A stretch of DNA of 64,000 nucleotides from Paenibacillus sacheonensis. Lineage in GTDB: Bacteria; Bacillota; Bacilli; Paenibacillales; Paenibacillaceae. Location of the stretch: contig NZ_JAAAMU010000016.1 in the NCBI RefSeq assembly GCF_009909195.1, forward strand, positions 62,001 through 126,000, written 5' to 3'. The first letter of the stretch is position 1, and each line of letters begins with the position of its first letter. Below are positions 24,249 to 33,097 of the stretch, in pieces. The position numbers and the translations under genes were made by a program. The notes beneath the pieces were generated by a model, which saw only the letters and a list, made by a program, of their open reading frames with translations, was not told where the DNA came from and searched no databases.

Positions 24249-25991
24249 GTGTCATTCGTAACGCGGCTGCAATGGTTTTTCAAAACAAGATGGTTGCATT
24301 ATACGGCAGCGATCGTGCTCATGGCGACGGTCAACCTGCTTCAGACGATTCCGCCCAAAATGATCGGAAATACGATCGACGATATTCAAAAAGGCAGCTT
24401 GAACGCAGCGGAGCTTAGTCACAGCGTGCTGCTGCTGATCGGCTTGGCGCTCGGCATGTACGTGCTGGTGTACATATGGATTACGACGCTGTTCGGCAAC
24501 TCCGTGCTGCTGGAGAAGTTACTGCGGGGACGCTTCATGGCGCATCTGACCCGCATGAAGCCGAGCTTCTTCCAGCGCAACAGCACGGGGCAGCTCATGG
24601 CGCTCGCCACGAACGATATTCTGGCGATCGGCAATACGGCGGGCTACGGCGTCATGACGCTCGTCAATACGCTGGTCGGCGCCTCCGTCGTCATCATCAC
24701 GATGATCTCGCTGATCGATTACAGGCTGATGCTCGCCGCGCTGATTCCATTGCCGCTGCTGGCGGTCGTCATCAGCTACCTTGGCGGCAAGGTGAGAGTC
24801 CGGTTCCTCGCGGCGCAGGAAGCGTTCGGCAAAATGAATGAGCACGCGCTGGAGTCGATATCCGGAATCCGCGTGCTGCGTTCTTACGTCCAGGAGAAGC
24901 AGGACATCGCTGCCTTCGACGGCGTGACGACCGGCGTCATGGACCGGAACCGGGAAGTGTCGCTGCTGAACGCGCTCTTCCAGCCGCTCATTTCCCTTAT
25001 CGTTGGGATCAGCTATTCCATCGGCATCGGGTATGGCTCGTATTTGGTCTTTCATCACGAGATCTCGCTGGGGCAATTGATTTCGTTCAATATTTATTTG
25101 GGCATGCTCATATGGCCGATGATTTCGTTCGGGGAGTTCATTAACGTGCTGCAGCGCGGCAACGCTTCCGCCGACCGCGTGGAGAAGTCGCTTGTCCAAC
25201 AGCCGGATTTGGCTGACCCGGCCAATCCCGTCCATGTCGACGTGCCGGAGATGGTCGAGATGCGCGGACTTACGTTCACGTATCCGGCCGCCGAGCATCC
25301 GAGCCTGAAGGACGTCTCCTTCACGCTTGCGCGGGGCGGAACGCTTGGCGTCGTCGGGCGTACGGGCAGCGGGAAGAGCACGCTGCTCAAGCAGCTGCTG
25401 CGGCAATATCCGCTCGCGGAGAAGCAGCTGTTCATCGCGGGCGTCCCGGTGGAAGAGATCCTGCTTGACCGTGTCAAGCAATGGGTCGCGTACGTGCCGC
25501 AGGAGCATCTGCTGCTGTCCAAATCGATTCGCGACAATATCGCGCTCGGCAAGCCGGATGCGACGGACGAGGAGATTGCCAAGGCAGTGGAGATGGCATC
25601 CTTCGCCTCCGATGTCGCGCTCATGCCGGAAGGGCTGGGAACGATCGTCGGCGAGAACGGCGTCATGCTCTCCGGCGGGCAGAAGCAGCGGCTCGCGATC
25701 GCAAGGGCGCTCCTGCTGGATGCGGAAATTCTGGCGATGGACGATTCGCTGTCGGCCGTCGATGCCCGGACCGAGAGCCGGATTCTCCAGCATATCCGGC
25801 GGGAACGCGCGGGTAAAACCACCTTCATTACAACGCACCGCCTCTCTGCCGTCAGTCATGCGGACTGGATTCTCGTGCTTGACGAAGGCCGCGTTCTGGA
25901 AGAAGGGACGCATGAGCAGCTCATGCACTTCGGCGGCTGGTACCGGAAGCAATGGGACCGACAGCAGATGGAAGCCGGGCTGCAGGACTAA
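24249..25991 (+). CDS. ABC exporter half-transporter with degenerate site (YheI/BmrC-like)
   Basis: Fused membrane domain (six helices, about 15-310) and nucleotide-binding domain (about 330-575), 580 residues. Walker A GRTGSGKST and signature LSGGQKQRL are canonical, but the residue after Walker B is Asp (ILAMDDSLSAVD) instead of the catalytic Glu. This is the pattern of BmrC/YheI, whose partner supplies the competent site. GTG start with GGGGGAAAC upstream. It pairs with the next gene, 45 bp downstream, to form a heterodimeric multidrug or lipid exporter. Confidence 0.93.
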   Translation: MSFVTRLQWFFKTRWLHYTAAIVLMATVNLLQTIPPKMIGNTIDDIQKGSLNAAELSHSVLLLIGLALGMYVLVYIWITTLFGNSVLLEKLLRGRFMAHLTRMKPSFFQRNSTGQLMALATNDILAIGNTAGYGVMTLVNTLVGASVVIITMISLIDYRLMLAALIPLPLLAVVISYLGGKVRVRFLAAQEAFGKMNEHALESISGIRVLRSYVQEKQDIAAFDGVTTGVMDRNREVSLLNALFQPLISLIVGISYSIGIGYGSYLVFHHEISLGQLISFNIYLGMLIWPMISFGEFINVLQRGNASADRVEKSLVQQPDLADPANPVHVDVPEMVEMRGLTFTYPAAEHPSLKDVSFTLARGGTLGVVGRTGSGKSTLLKQLLRQYPLAEKQLFIAGVPVEEILLDRVKQWVAYVPQEHLLLSKSIRDNIALGKPDATDEEIAKAVEMASFASDVALMPEGLGTIVGENGVMLSGGQKQRLAIARALLLDAEILAMDDSLSAVDARTESRILQHIRRERAGKTTFITTHRLSAVSHADWILVLDEGRVLEEGTHEQLMHFGGWYRKQWDRQQMEAGLQD

Positions 25992-26036
25992 GCATTCTAT
26001 GCGCCCTTCGGGGTGACATCGTCAGGAGGTCGTCCG

Positions 26037-27863
26037 ATGAAATCAACCACGACGAGCAGGCTGAGCCGCTATGCGCTCGTCTACAAATACCGTATTATCG
26101 CAGCCATCCTCATTCTGTGCTGTGCCGTCGGCGCGGAGCTTGGCGGACCGTATATCGCCAAGACCATCATCGATAAGCATTTGTCCGCAGGCGAAGGGGA
26201 TATCGGCGCCGTTCTGCGGCTGCTGGGCTTGTATATGGGCCTGCTGCTGACGGCCAGCGTCTGCAACTTCAGTCAGTCGTATATGCTGCAAGCCACCGCG
26301 CTGCGCATTATCAAGAATATGCGGATGGATCTAATGAAGCATATTTCCCGCATACCCGTAAGGTATTTCGACAATACCCCGATCGGTCAGGTCGTCTCCC
26401 GCATCGCGAACGATACGGAAGCGATTCGCGATTTGTTCATGAGCTTCATGGCGACCTTCGTCGTGAGCATCGTGCAGCTGATCGGCATCTACACCGCGCT
26501 ATTCATCCTGGATGCCCGGCTGGCGCTGTTCACGCTGCTGCTTCCGCCGCTGTTCGTCGTCATCATGTACGTGCATCTGAAATTCTCCAAAATTTATATC
26601 ACGATCATGCGCGCCAGGCTGAGCGACATGAACGCGATGTTCAACGAGATGATCAATGTCATGCCGATCATTCAGGCGTTCCGCCGGGAGAAGGTGACGA
26701 TCGCCGAGTTCGAGACGCTGAATAACGACCGGTACGTCAATCAAGTGAAGCAGTTCCGGGTGTTCTCGCTGTCGTCGCGGAATATCGTGGGCACGATCGG
26801 CGGTTTGCTGACGGCCGGGGTCATCTGGTATTTCGGGAACGAGTCCCTTACGTCCGCGTCCATATCATTCGGCGTGTTCTATGCGTTCATCGATTATTTG
26901 GGCCGGATCTTCCAGCCGATCATCGGGTTCTTCGACCAGCTGATGAATGCGCAGCGGGCGTTCGTGTCCGCGGACAAAGTATTCGCGATCATGGATATCG
27001 AAGGCACGGAGGTGGAGGAAGCGGACGGTACCGCGCGTCCGGAAGGCGTCGTGAAGTTCGATAACGTAACCTTCGCGTACAAGGAAGGCGAGAACGTTCT
27101 GAAGGGCATCTCGTTCGAAGCCCGCAAGGGCGAGACGCTAGCGCTGGTCGGCCATACCGGCTCCGGCAAAAGCTCGATCATGAACCTGCTCCTCGGCTTC
27201 TACGAGCCGCAGCAGGGCATCATCTCGATCGACGGCCGGGATATCCGGACGTTCTCGAAGCAGTCGCTTCGCAAGCATATGGGTATCGTGCTGCAGGATC
27301 CGTTCCTGTTCGCGGGCGACATCATGTTCAATGTCAGCCTGTATAATAAAGACATTACGCCGGATCGCGTGAAGGGCGCGCTGCGCGAGGTCGGCGCAGC
27401 GTCGTTTATCGAGCAGCTGCCGAAAGGCTATAACGAGCCCGTCGTCGAGCGAGGAAGCACATTGTCTTCGGGGCAGCGGCAGCTCATCTCCTTTGCCCGG
27501 GCGCTCGCGTTCGATCCGTCCATTCTTATTCTGGACGAAGCGACGGCGAGCATCGACAGCGAGACGGAGGGGCTGATTCAGCAGGCGCTGAAGGTCGTCA
27601 GCGAAGGGCGGACGACGCTGGTCATCGCGCATCGGCTGTCGACGATCCGCGATGCCGACCAAATTCTAGTCCTTCATCGGGGCGAGATCGTCGAGCGCGG
27701 CAATCATCGCGAGCTGATGGCGCTAGGGGGAAGGTACTTTAAAATGTACCAGCTGCAGACGGGCGAAAGCGCGGCGATCCCGGCCAAGGCTGCGGTTCAA
27801 GATAGCGGGACGGCTTCAGGGAGCGGAACGTCGCAAACAGGCGGATCGCCTATCGTGATCTAG
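26037..27863 (+). CDS. ABC exporter half-transporter, competent site (YheH/BmrD-like)
   Basis: Partner half of the heterodimeric exporter, 608 residues. Six-helix membrane domain (about 15-320), then an NBD with Walker A GHTGSGKSS, signature LSSGQRQLIS (second Gly replaced by Ser) and Walker B ILILDEATASID with catalytic Glu. So this subunit carries the active Walker motifs while the previous one carries the consensus signature, as in BmrCD. The ATG at 26037 follows AGGAGG by 7 nt; the upstream GTG (26013) would overlap it. Confidence 0.94.
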   Translation: MKSTTTSRLSRYALVYKYRIIAAILILCCAVGAELGGPYIAKTIIDKHLSAGEGDIGAVLRLLGLYMGLLLTASVCNFSQSYMLQATALRIIKNMRMDLMKHISRIPVRYFDNTPIGQVVSRIANDTEAIRDLFMSFMATFVVSIVQLIGIYTALFILDARLALFTLLLPPLFVVIMYVHLKFSKIYITIMRARLSDMNAMFNEMINVMPIIQAFRREKVTIAEFETLNNDRYVNQVKQFRVFSLSSRNIVGTIGGLLTAGVIWYFGNESLTSASISFGVFYAFIDYLGRIFQPIIGFFDQLMNAQRAFVSADKVFAIMDIEGTEVEEADGTARPEGVVKFDNVTFAYKEGENVLKGISFEARKGETLALVGHTGSGKSSIMNLLLGFYEPQQGIISIDGRDIRTFSKQSLRKHMGIVLQDPFLFAGDIMFNVSLYNKDITPDRVKGALREVGAASFIEQLPKGYNEPVVERGSTLSSGQRQLISFARALAFDPSILILDEATASIDSETEGLIQQALKVVSEGRTTLVIAHRLSTIRDADQILVLHRGEIVERGNHRELMALGGRYFKMYQLQTGESAAIPAKAAVQDSGTASGSGTSQTGGSPIVI

Positions 27864-27945
27864 CATGCGACGGAAGCAAGTTCTATGCCGCAAGGCATCG
27901 CGCGGCAGCGAAGTTATCGGAGGGGAGCAGCAGCGAGGTATGGGG

Positions 27946-29013
27946 ATGAACGAGTGGGTGAAACCGGACGGCACGCTGAATGAAGCGTCGGTCGCAGGGC
28001 GGGAGACGCTGTATACGGGAATGAACGGACAGCGTGTGGAGCGTCTGTTTCTCGTGACGGGGGAGAGCGTGATCTTCAAGCCGCTGACCAATGACAGCCA
28101 GCTGGGCAGGGAAGCGTGGGTATACGAGCATGTTTTGCCGGGTTTTCCGCCTATCTACCCTCGGCTTCTCGCGTACTCGGGGACCAAGGGGAAGTCGTGG
28201 GGTCATGCGGGCATGCTGGCTGAAGAAGAAGCCGCCTCTTGCGCTGTCGATGCCGATGCGATGGAGGCGACAGACCGAAATGGTGGTGAAGGCGATGGCT
28301 GCTGGTGCCTGTTCGAGGATTTGGGCCCGCTCTCTCACGAATTCACCGTTCGGACGGCCGCGGCGTTAATGCCATCGGTCGCTCGGTGGCAGGCGCTGCC
28401 GACGGAGGGACTGCAGACTGCTCCGCTGCTTGGACCTAAGCCGATGATAGACGTGCTGCTTAGGGATGTCCTAAGGCAGGAAGAGGAGCTGCGGGCTGCG
28501 CTGGCAGAGATCGCATGCGGCCGCGAATCGCTGGCACGAGTGTTGGATCCTCTAAGGGACGGCGGCGGGCTGCCTGAAGGCTGGAAGCTCCAGGTTCTAT
28601 CTCACGGCGACCTTCATCTGGGCAACTATGCTTTGGTGAATGAGGAAGTCAAAGTGTTGGACTGGGAGCATGTCCACCTTAACAGTCCGTATTGGGATTT
28701 GTATCATGTGCTGGACCTGTCGCATCCGGTATTTCCGAAGGCGTTGGACGCCGTATCGAGGCAGTATCTATTGGATCTGTATGTACGGGAAGCAGACATA
28801 ATCGGCATGAAGGTCGAACCTGTCGGCTTTAAAAGGGAATATGCCCGGTTTGCGGCCGTGTTCTCGCTGTGGATGCTGCTTCTGATCGAGAAGGATCTGA
28901 AGGCGGCGGCTGCCGCTGCGGGATTGCCTGCCAAATGGTCGCCGGAGCAGCTGCGCAGGCAGCGGACGGAGACGATCGACAGCTTCGCCCAGTGTGCGGA
29001 GCTGCTGGGTTAG
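27946..29013 (+). CDS. Phosphotransferase family protein (APH/choline kinase fold)
   Basis: Protein-kinase-like fold enzyme of about 355 residues. The catalytic Brenner motif HGDLHLGN and the metal-binding Asp of VLDWEHVHLNSPYWDLYHVLDL are intact, so it should phosphorylate a small hydroxylated molecule; the substrate (aminoglycoside, sugar, choline, spore component) is unknown. The sequence resembles CotS/YtmP-like kinases only in these motifs. Start: GAGG is 7 nt before ATG 27946; ATG 27940 is the alternative, and the frame is open to 27865. Confidence 0.82.
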   Translation: MNEWVKPDGTLNEASVAGRETLYTGMNGQRVERLFLVTGESVIFKPLTNDSQLGREAWVYEHVLPGFPPIYPRLLAYSGTKGKSWGHAGMLAEEEAASCAVDADAMEATDRNGGEGDGCWCLFEDLGPLSHEFTVRTAAALMPSVARWQALPTEGLQTAPLLGPKPMIDVLLRDVLRQEEELRAALAEIACGRESLARVLDPLRDGGGLPEGWKLQVLSHGDLHLGNYALVNEEVKVLDWEHVHLNSPYWDLYHVLDLSHPVFPKALDAVSRQYLLDLYVREADIIGMKVEPVGFKREYARFAAVFSLWMLLLIEKDLKAAAAAAGLPAKWSPEQLRRQRTETIDSFAQCAELLG

Positions 29014-29122
29014 AACTACGGGAGGAGCGCCTGTCGGTGAATGGGGAATCTCAAAGAGAATGCGAGCGTTTGGCTGGACCGGCTGCTCTCTTAAATCGGC
29101 GGGCCGGGCTAGGCCTTCCCTC

Positions 29123-29174
29123 AAAAAAAAGCACGTTCATGACTGCCCGTGGCGGTCATGGACGTGCTTTTTTT
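29123..29174. terminator. Bidirectional terminator between convergent genes
   Basis: AAAAAAAAGCACG-TTCATGAC ... GTCATG-GACGTGCTTTTTTT, with T-runs on both strands; serves the phosphotransferase (+) and LLM oxidoreductase (-) genes. Confidence 0.93.
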
Positions 29175-29179
29175 GATTC

Positions 29180-30196
29180 TTAGACGGAAGCCTGCAAGCT
29201 GCCGGCTTCGGCAATGAGTGCAAACGACCGCATCCGTGCTTCATGATCGTAAATTTGGGAGGTCACGATGAGCTCGTCGGCCATCGTATCCCGGAGAATC
29301 TCCTGCAGGCGCGATTCGACCGCAGCCTTGCTGCCGGTGATGCCGAAGTTGAACTTGGATTCCAGCGCTTCCCGTTCGTGCGGCTGCCACAGATCATCCA
29401 TGTTGTCGACCGGCGGTCTCAGCTTGCCGGGGCGCCCGCGGATTAAGCTAAGGAATTGCTGCTGCTGGGAAGTCGCCAGCCGCTTCGCTTCTTCGTCCGT
29501 ATCGGCGGCTACAATGTTGACGCCGACCATGATATAAGGCTTGTCGAGCGCTTCCGAAGGGCGGAAGCTGCTGCGGTAGAGATGAATGGCGGGCATGAGA
29601 TATTCGGGCGCGAAATGGCTCGCGAACGAGAACGGCAGGCCAAGCTCGCCGGCCAGTTTGGCGCTGAAACCGCTGGAGCCGAGCAGCCAGATCGGCACGT
29701 TCAGCCCTTCGCCCGGCGTTGCGCGAACGGGACGATATTCATCGGCCGGCGGATTGAAATACGCGCGGAGCTCGGACAGCAGCTCGGGGAATTCCTGTCC
29801 GTGCGTCGCCAAGTCGCGGCGAAGCGCGCGAGCGGTCGTCTGGTCGGAGCCGGGCGCACGGCCGAGGCCGAGATCGATTCGGCCGGGGTACATCGACTCC
29901 AGCGTGCCGAACTGTTCGGCGATGACGAGCGGCGCATGGTTCGGCAGCATAATGCCGCCGGAGCCGACGCGAATCCGTTTCGTGCCGCCGGCTACGTAGC
30001 CGATGACGACGGACGTGGCGGAGCTGGCGATGCCCGCCATGTTGTGATGCTCCGCCAGCCAGTAGCGGTTATATCCCAAGCGTTCGGCGTGCTGGGCCAA
30101 TTCCAGCGTTTGGGGGAAAGACGCGGCAGGCGTCCCGCCTTCTACGACAGGCGCCAAATCCAAGACGGAAAGCGGAACGGAACGTTCAAGGGTCAT
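29180..30196 (-). CDS. LLM class flavin-dependent oxidoreductase (luciferase-like)
   Basis: Single-component luciferase-like monooxygenase of 338 residues using FMNH2 supplied by a separate reductase. Family marks: SVLDLAPV at the N-terminus, [10 protein letters not shown], the FMN-contact [18 protein letters not shown], and [17 protein letters not shown]. This is the YvbT/YhbW-like (MsnO8-type) subgroup, with no known physiological substrate. The ATG (30194-30196) has a TAGGAGG site 4-10 nt upstream. Directly upstream of that ribosome site begins a 71-bp repeat array, so the mRNA leader must run through or start within repeats. Confidence 0.92.
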   Translation of the reverse strand: MTLERSVPLSVLDLAPVVEGGTPAASFPQTLELAQHAERLGYNRYWLAEHHNMAGIASSATSVVIGYVAGGTKRIRVGSGGIMLPNHAPLVIAEQFGTLESMYPGRIDLGLGRAPGSDQTTARALRRDLATHGQEFPELLSELRAYFNPPADEYRPVRATPGEGLNVPIWLLGSSGFSAKLAGELGLPFSFASHFAPEYLMPAIHLYRSSFRPSEALDKPYIMVGVNIVAADTDEEAKRLATSQQQQFLSLIRGRPGKLRPPVDNMDDLWQPHEREALESKFNFGITGSKAAVESRLQEILRDTMADELIVTSQIYDHEARMRSFALIAEAGSLQASV

Positions 30197-30211
30197 GTTA
30201 AAACCTCCTAA

Positions 30212-30580
30212 AAGTTTTGCGGGCGAAGCCGCGAAGCCGGGAACACGGCGAAAAAAGCAAAACTGCATCGGAAGCATGAGCTAAGTTTTGCAGCGAAGCC
30301 GGGAAGCCGGGAACCCGGCGAAAAAAGCAAAACTGCATCGGAAACATGAGCTAAGTTTTGCAGGTAAAGCCGCGAAGCCGGGAACCCGGCGAGAAAAAGC
30401 AAAACTGCATCGGAAGCATAAGCTAAGTTTTGCGGGCGAAGCCGCGAAGCCGGGAACCGGCGAGAAAAGCAAAACTACATCGGAAGCATAAGCTAAGTTT
30501 TGCGGGCAAAGCCGCGAAGCCGGGAACCCGGCGAAAAAAAGCAAAACTGCATCGGAAGCATAAGCTAAGTTTTGCAGGTA
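30212..30580. repeat. Tandem array of about five 70-72-bp hairpin repeats
   Basis: AAGTTTTGC recurs at 30212, 30283, 30353, 30425, 30495 and 30567 (spacing 70-72). Each unit contains GTTTTGC paired at a distance with GCAAAAC and a central CCGGGAACCCGG palindrome; GCAAAACT and AGTTTTGC of neighbouring units can also pair, giving alternative folds. Frames through it encode only repeated peptides and are not called as genes. Confidence 0.92.
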
Positions 30581-30635
30581 AGCCGCTGAGCGCTAATAGC
30601 AGCCCGGATCGTGGGGAACCGAGCGATAAGGTGTT

Positions 30636-30701
30636 CATATGGTTACTCCTTCTATTATGAAGCAGTCACAATTTTATATCAAGCTGCTAACAATTAGTTA
30701 G
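30636..30701 (-). promoter_or_regulatory. Operator-like palindrome and orphan ribosome site/start upstream of array
   Basis: On the minus strand CTAACTAATTGTTAG (30687-30701) is a 5-bp inverted repeat of the MarR/HxlR-site type, followed by a TATAAA-like hexamer, then AGAAGGAG (about 30643-30651) and an ATG at 30636-30638. The frame from this ATG gives only about 15 unique codons before running into the repeat array. It looks like the control region and 5' end of a gene cut off from its body, or a short leader peptide. Confidence 0.4.
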
Positions 30702-30871
30702 TGTCGGACGGCGCTGCTGCTGATCCGCAAGAAGGATGCAAATCGAATGACCTGTACAGGGGTCAAGCAGGAGCCGTGAAGGAATATAAGGAACCATGAG
30801 GAGCTCAACAGGCTGTCATTATTGGCTTCGTGCAGCAATCAAGCCAAGCCGATGCAGTCTTCTTGGCAATG

Positions 30872-31054
30872 TTGTACGCTGTACACAAATTTCCGCTATT
30901 TATCGCTGACATATCGGGATTGTTGTACTTTGTACAAGAAATAAGCCATTTTATGGGCAAAGAAGACCAAACGAAAGCAGCATTATTGTATTCTGTACAT
31001 AAATCCGCGAAATTCATTGCTTACAGACAGGAATTTGTTGTATTGCGTACACAA
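30872..31054. repeat. Four spaced TTGTA-NNNN-GTACA units
   Basis: Near-palindromic cores TTGTACGCTGTACACAA (30872), TTGTACTTTGTACAAGA (30923), TTGTATTCTGTACATAA (30986) and TTGTATTGCGTACACAA (31038) recur every 51-63 bp, with partly conserved sequence between them. A plus-strand frame across them (30830-31246) has no ribosome site and a repetitive product. The same core occurs near 63145-63320. Confidence 0.75.
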
Positions 31055-31324
31055 TCCTGCTTTGCCAACGCGGCGATAATCCTTCACTGTTCGGACGACA
31101 CTCCCGCACGAACTCTCCCAAGCCACTCTTCAAATGCCACTATCGCACGCCACTCTCTCGAACCATTCGCCCAATCCACCTTCGCACGTCACTCCCTCGA
31201 GCCACGAGAGCCACTCTCGCTAGCCGCATGCGCACGCAGCACTTAGTAACTAGGGCCATATGCTTCATCTCCTAGTTTTGCTATAGTTAGGGAATGTTAA
31301 CCAACTCTCAGGGGGCGTTCAAGC

Positions 31325-33097
31325 TTGTCCATCCTTAAACGTTTGGCTTCCTTGTCGATCTTGCCTAAGCTCGTGCTCACCTTCCTTATTACCCTTACCC
31401 CGCTCTACATCATCGGCTGGCGAATGAACGAGGTCGGCTCCAGACACGTGCAAAAGGAAATCACGGATTCTCTCGTATCGCGAACCTCCCTCTATATGAA
31501 CATGCTGGAATTCGACCTGGACAGCGTGATCCGGCAGCTGCAGGAGTACGTCAACGACGACGATCTGCTGAAGCTCTCGTCCGCCTCCGAGTTCATGACC
31601 GAGATCGAGAAAATGCAGGCTCAGCTGCGCCTGAAAAATCGGCTCAATCAGCTGAAAAGCTCCAGTAAATTCGTTGAGAACGCAATCGCTTTCATCCCGC
31701 AGATGAACCGCGTCGTCTCGGCGAACGACAACGTCATCGGCAGTTTCGACCCGGAGGAATTCGAAGGGCTAAACAAGTCGACGAACCGGTTCGAAGCGCC
31801 TTTTCTGGTATGGAATAATCGGGTGTTCATCAGCCTGCCGAATCCCGATCCGGCCGTAGCCGGCGACCAGGAGCCGGTCTTTCTGCTGGCGGTGGAGATC
31901 TCCCGAAGCGAACTGGAACGGGCGCTGCAGGAATTCACGAACGAAGGCGGACGCACGGCGCTGGTCGGCGGCGAGCAGCCGTTTATCGTGACGGGCGGCG
32001 CGACGGCAGTCGACCAAGAACTCGTGCGGGATTTCAAGAAAGCAGGCGAGCATGCGGCGGAGGACCAGCTCCAAGCCGTCGACTGGAAAGGCGAATCGTA
32101 TCTGCTCGTCTCCAACCATTCGAATCGCCTCGACATGACGCTGCTCATGTACGTGCCCGAGAACAAGGTCAACGCCTCGCTGGAGGTGTACCGGTTCTGG
32201 TTCTATGTCCTATCTGTCGTGTCGGTCATCCTGGTGATTCTATTCTCCTACAGCATCTACTTGATCATTCATATGCCGCTCAAACGGCTGGTCCGTTCCT
32301 TCCGGCGCATCGAGCAGGGGCAGTTCGACCAGGAGATGCACTACCCGCTGCAGGATGAGTTCGGCTACCTCTACGGACAGTTCAACGGCATGGTGCGTCG
32401 ATTGGACGTGCTGGTGCACGAGGTTTATGAACAGCAGTATCGCGCGCGGCTGGCGGAGCTGCGGCATTTGCAGTCGCAGATCAATCCGCATTTTCTATAT
32501 AACAGCTACTTCATCCTGTACCGGATGGCCAAGCAGCGGGATCATGACAACGTCATCTATTTCACAAAGCATCTCGGCGAATATTTTCAGTACATCACGC
32601 GCGACGGATCCGACGAGGTTCCCTTGTCCAGCGAGGTCCATCATGCCCGCACCTATGCGGAAATTCAGTCGATCCGCTTCTCCGAGCGCATCGAGGTGGC
32701 CTTCGAGGACGTGCCGGAGAACGTCCGGGACTTCCCCGTGCCCAGGCTGATCGTGCAGCCGATCATCGAGAATGCCTATAATCACGGTCTCGAAAACAAG
32801 CGGCGGGGCGGGCTCATATCCGTCGGCTTCCGCATTCGGCAGAGCGCGATCGATATCGTCATCGAAGACAACGGCGACGACATGAGCGCGGACAAGCTGC
32901 GCCTCCTGCAGGCGAGCCTGCAGGACAAGGCGGAGCCTACGGAGCATACGGGGCTGCTCAACGTCCATCGGCGGATCATCATTCGCTACGGCGGCGGCGG
33001 ATTAAAGCTCGACCTTGGCGCGGAGCAGGGGTTGAAGGTAACGATAACCATTCCGAGAGAGGGAGGCGGGGCAGATGTATCGCTTATTGATCGTTGA
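31325..33097 (+). CDS. Sensor histidine kinase, YesM family
   Basis: Membrane sensor kinase of 590 residues. First helix about 12-32, extracellular sensor about 33-285, second helix about 288-312, HAMP, then SQINPHFLYN with His389 as phosphoacceptor and an HATPase domain starting VIENAYNHG. The G1 box reads EDNGDDMS: the usual second Gly of DNGxGM is Asp, a deviation from the gene at 5425, whose effect on ATP binding is unknown. TTG start, with CAGGGGG 8 nt upstream. It overlaps the next gene by 23 bp and precedes the second CUT1 importer. Confidence 0.9.
   Translation: MSILKRLASLSILPKLVLTFLITLTPLYIIGWRMNEVGSRHVQKEITDSLVSRTSLYMNMLEFDLDSVIRQLQEYVNDDDLLKLSSASEFMTEIEKMQAQLRLKNRLNQLKSSSKFVENAIAFIPQMNRVVSANDNVIGSFDPEEFEGLNKSTNRFEAPFLVWNNRVFISLPNPDPAVAGDQEPVFLLAVEISRSELERALQEFTNEGGRTALVGGEQPFIVTGGATAVDQELVRDFKKAGEHAAEDQLQAVDWKGESYLLVSNHSNRLDMTLLMYVPENKVNASLEVYRFWFYVLSVVSVILVILFSYSIYLIIHMPLKRLVRSFRRIEQGQFDQEMHYPLQDEFGYLYGQFNGMVRRLDVLVHEVYEQQYRARLAELRHLQSQINPHFLYNSYFILYRMAKQRDHDNVIYFTKHLGEYFQYITRDGSDEVPLSSEVHHARTYAEIQSIRFSERIEVAFEDVPENVRDFPVPRLIVQPIIENAYNHGLENKRRGGLISVGFRIRQSAIDIVIEDNGDDMSADKLRLLQASLQDKAEPTEHTGLLNVHRRIIIRYGGGGLKLDLGAEQGLKVTITIPREGGGADVSLIDR

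Noticed and set aside
30281-30660. Small frames on both strands across the 71-bp array
   Set aside because: Repetitive peptides produced by the repeat; only the start region at 30636 on the minus strand has a ribosome site, reported separately.
30830-31246. 138-codon plus-strand frame over the TTGTA repeats
   Set aside because: The product is repetitive because of the DNA repeat, has no ribosome site and ends in low-complexity Ser/His/Arg sequence.
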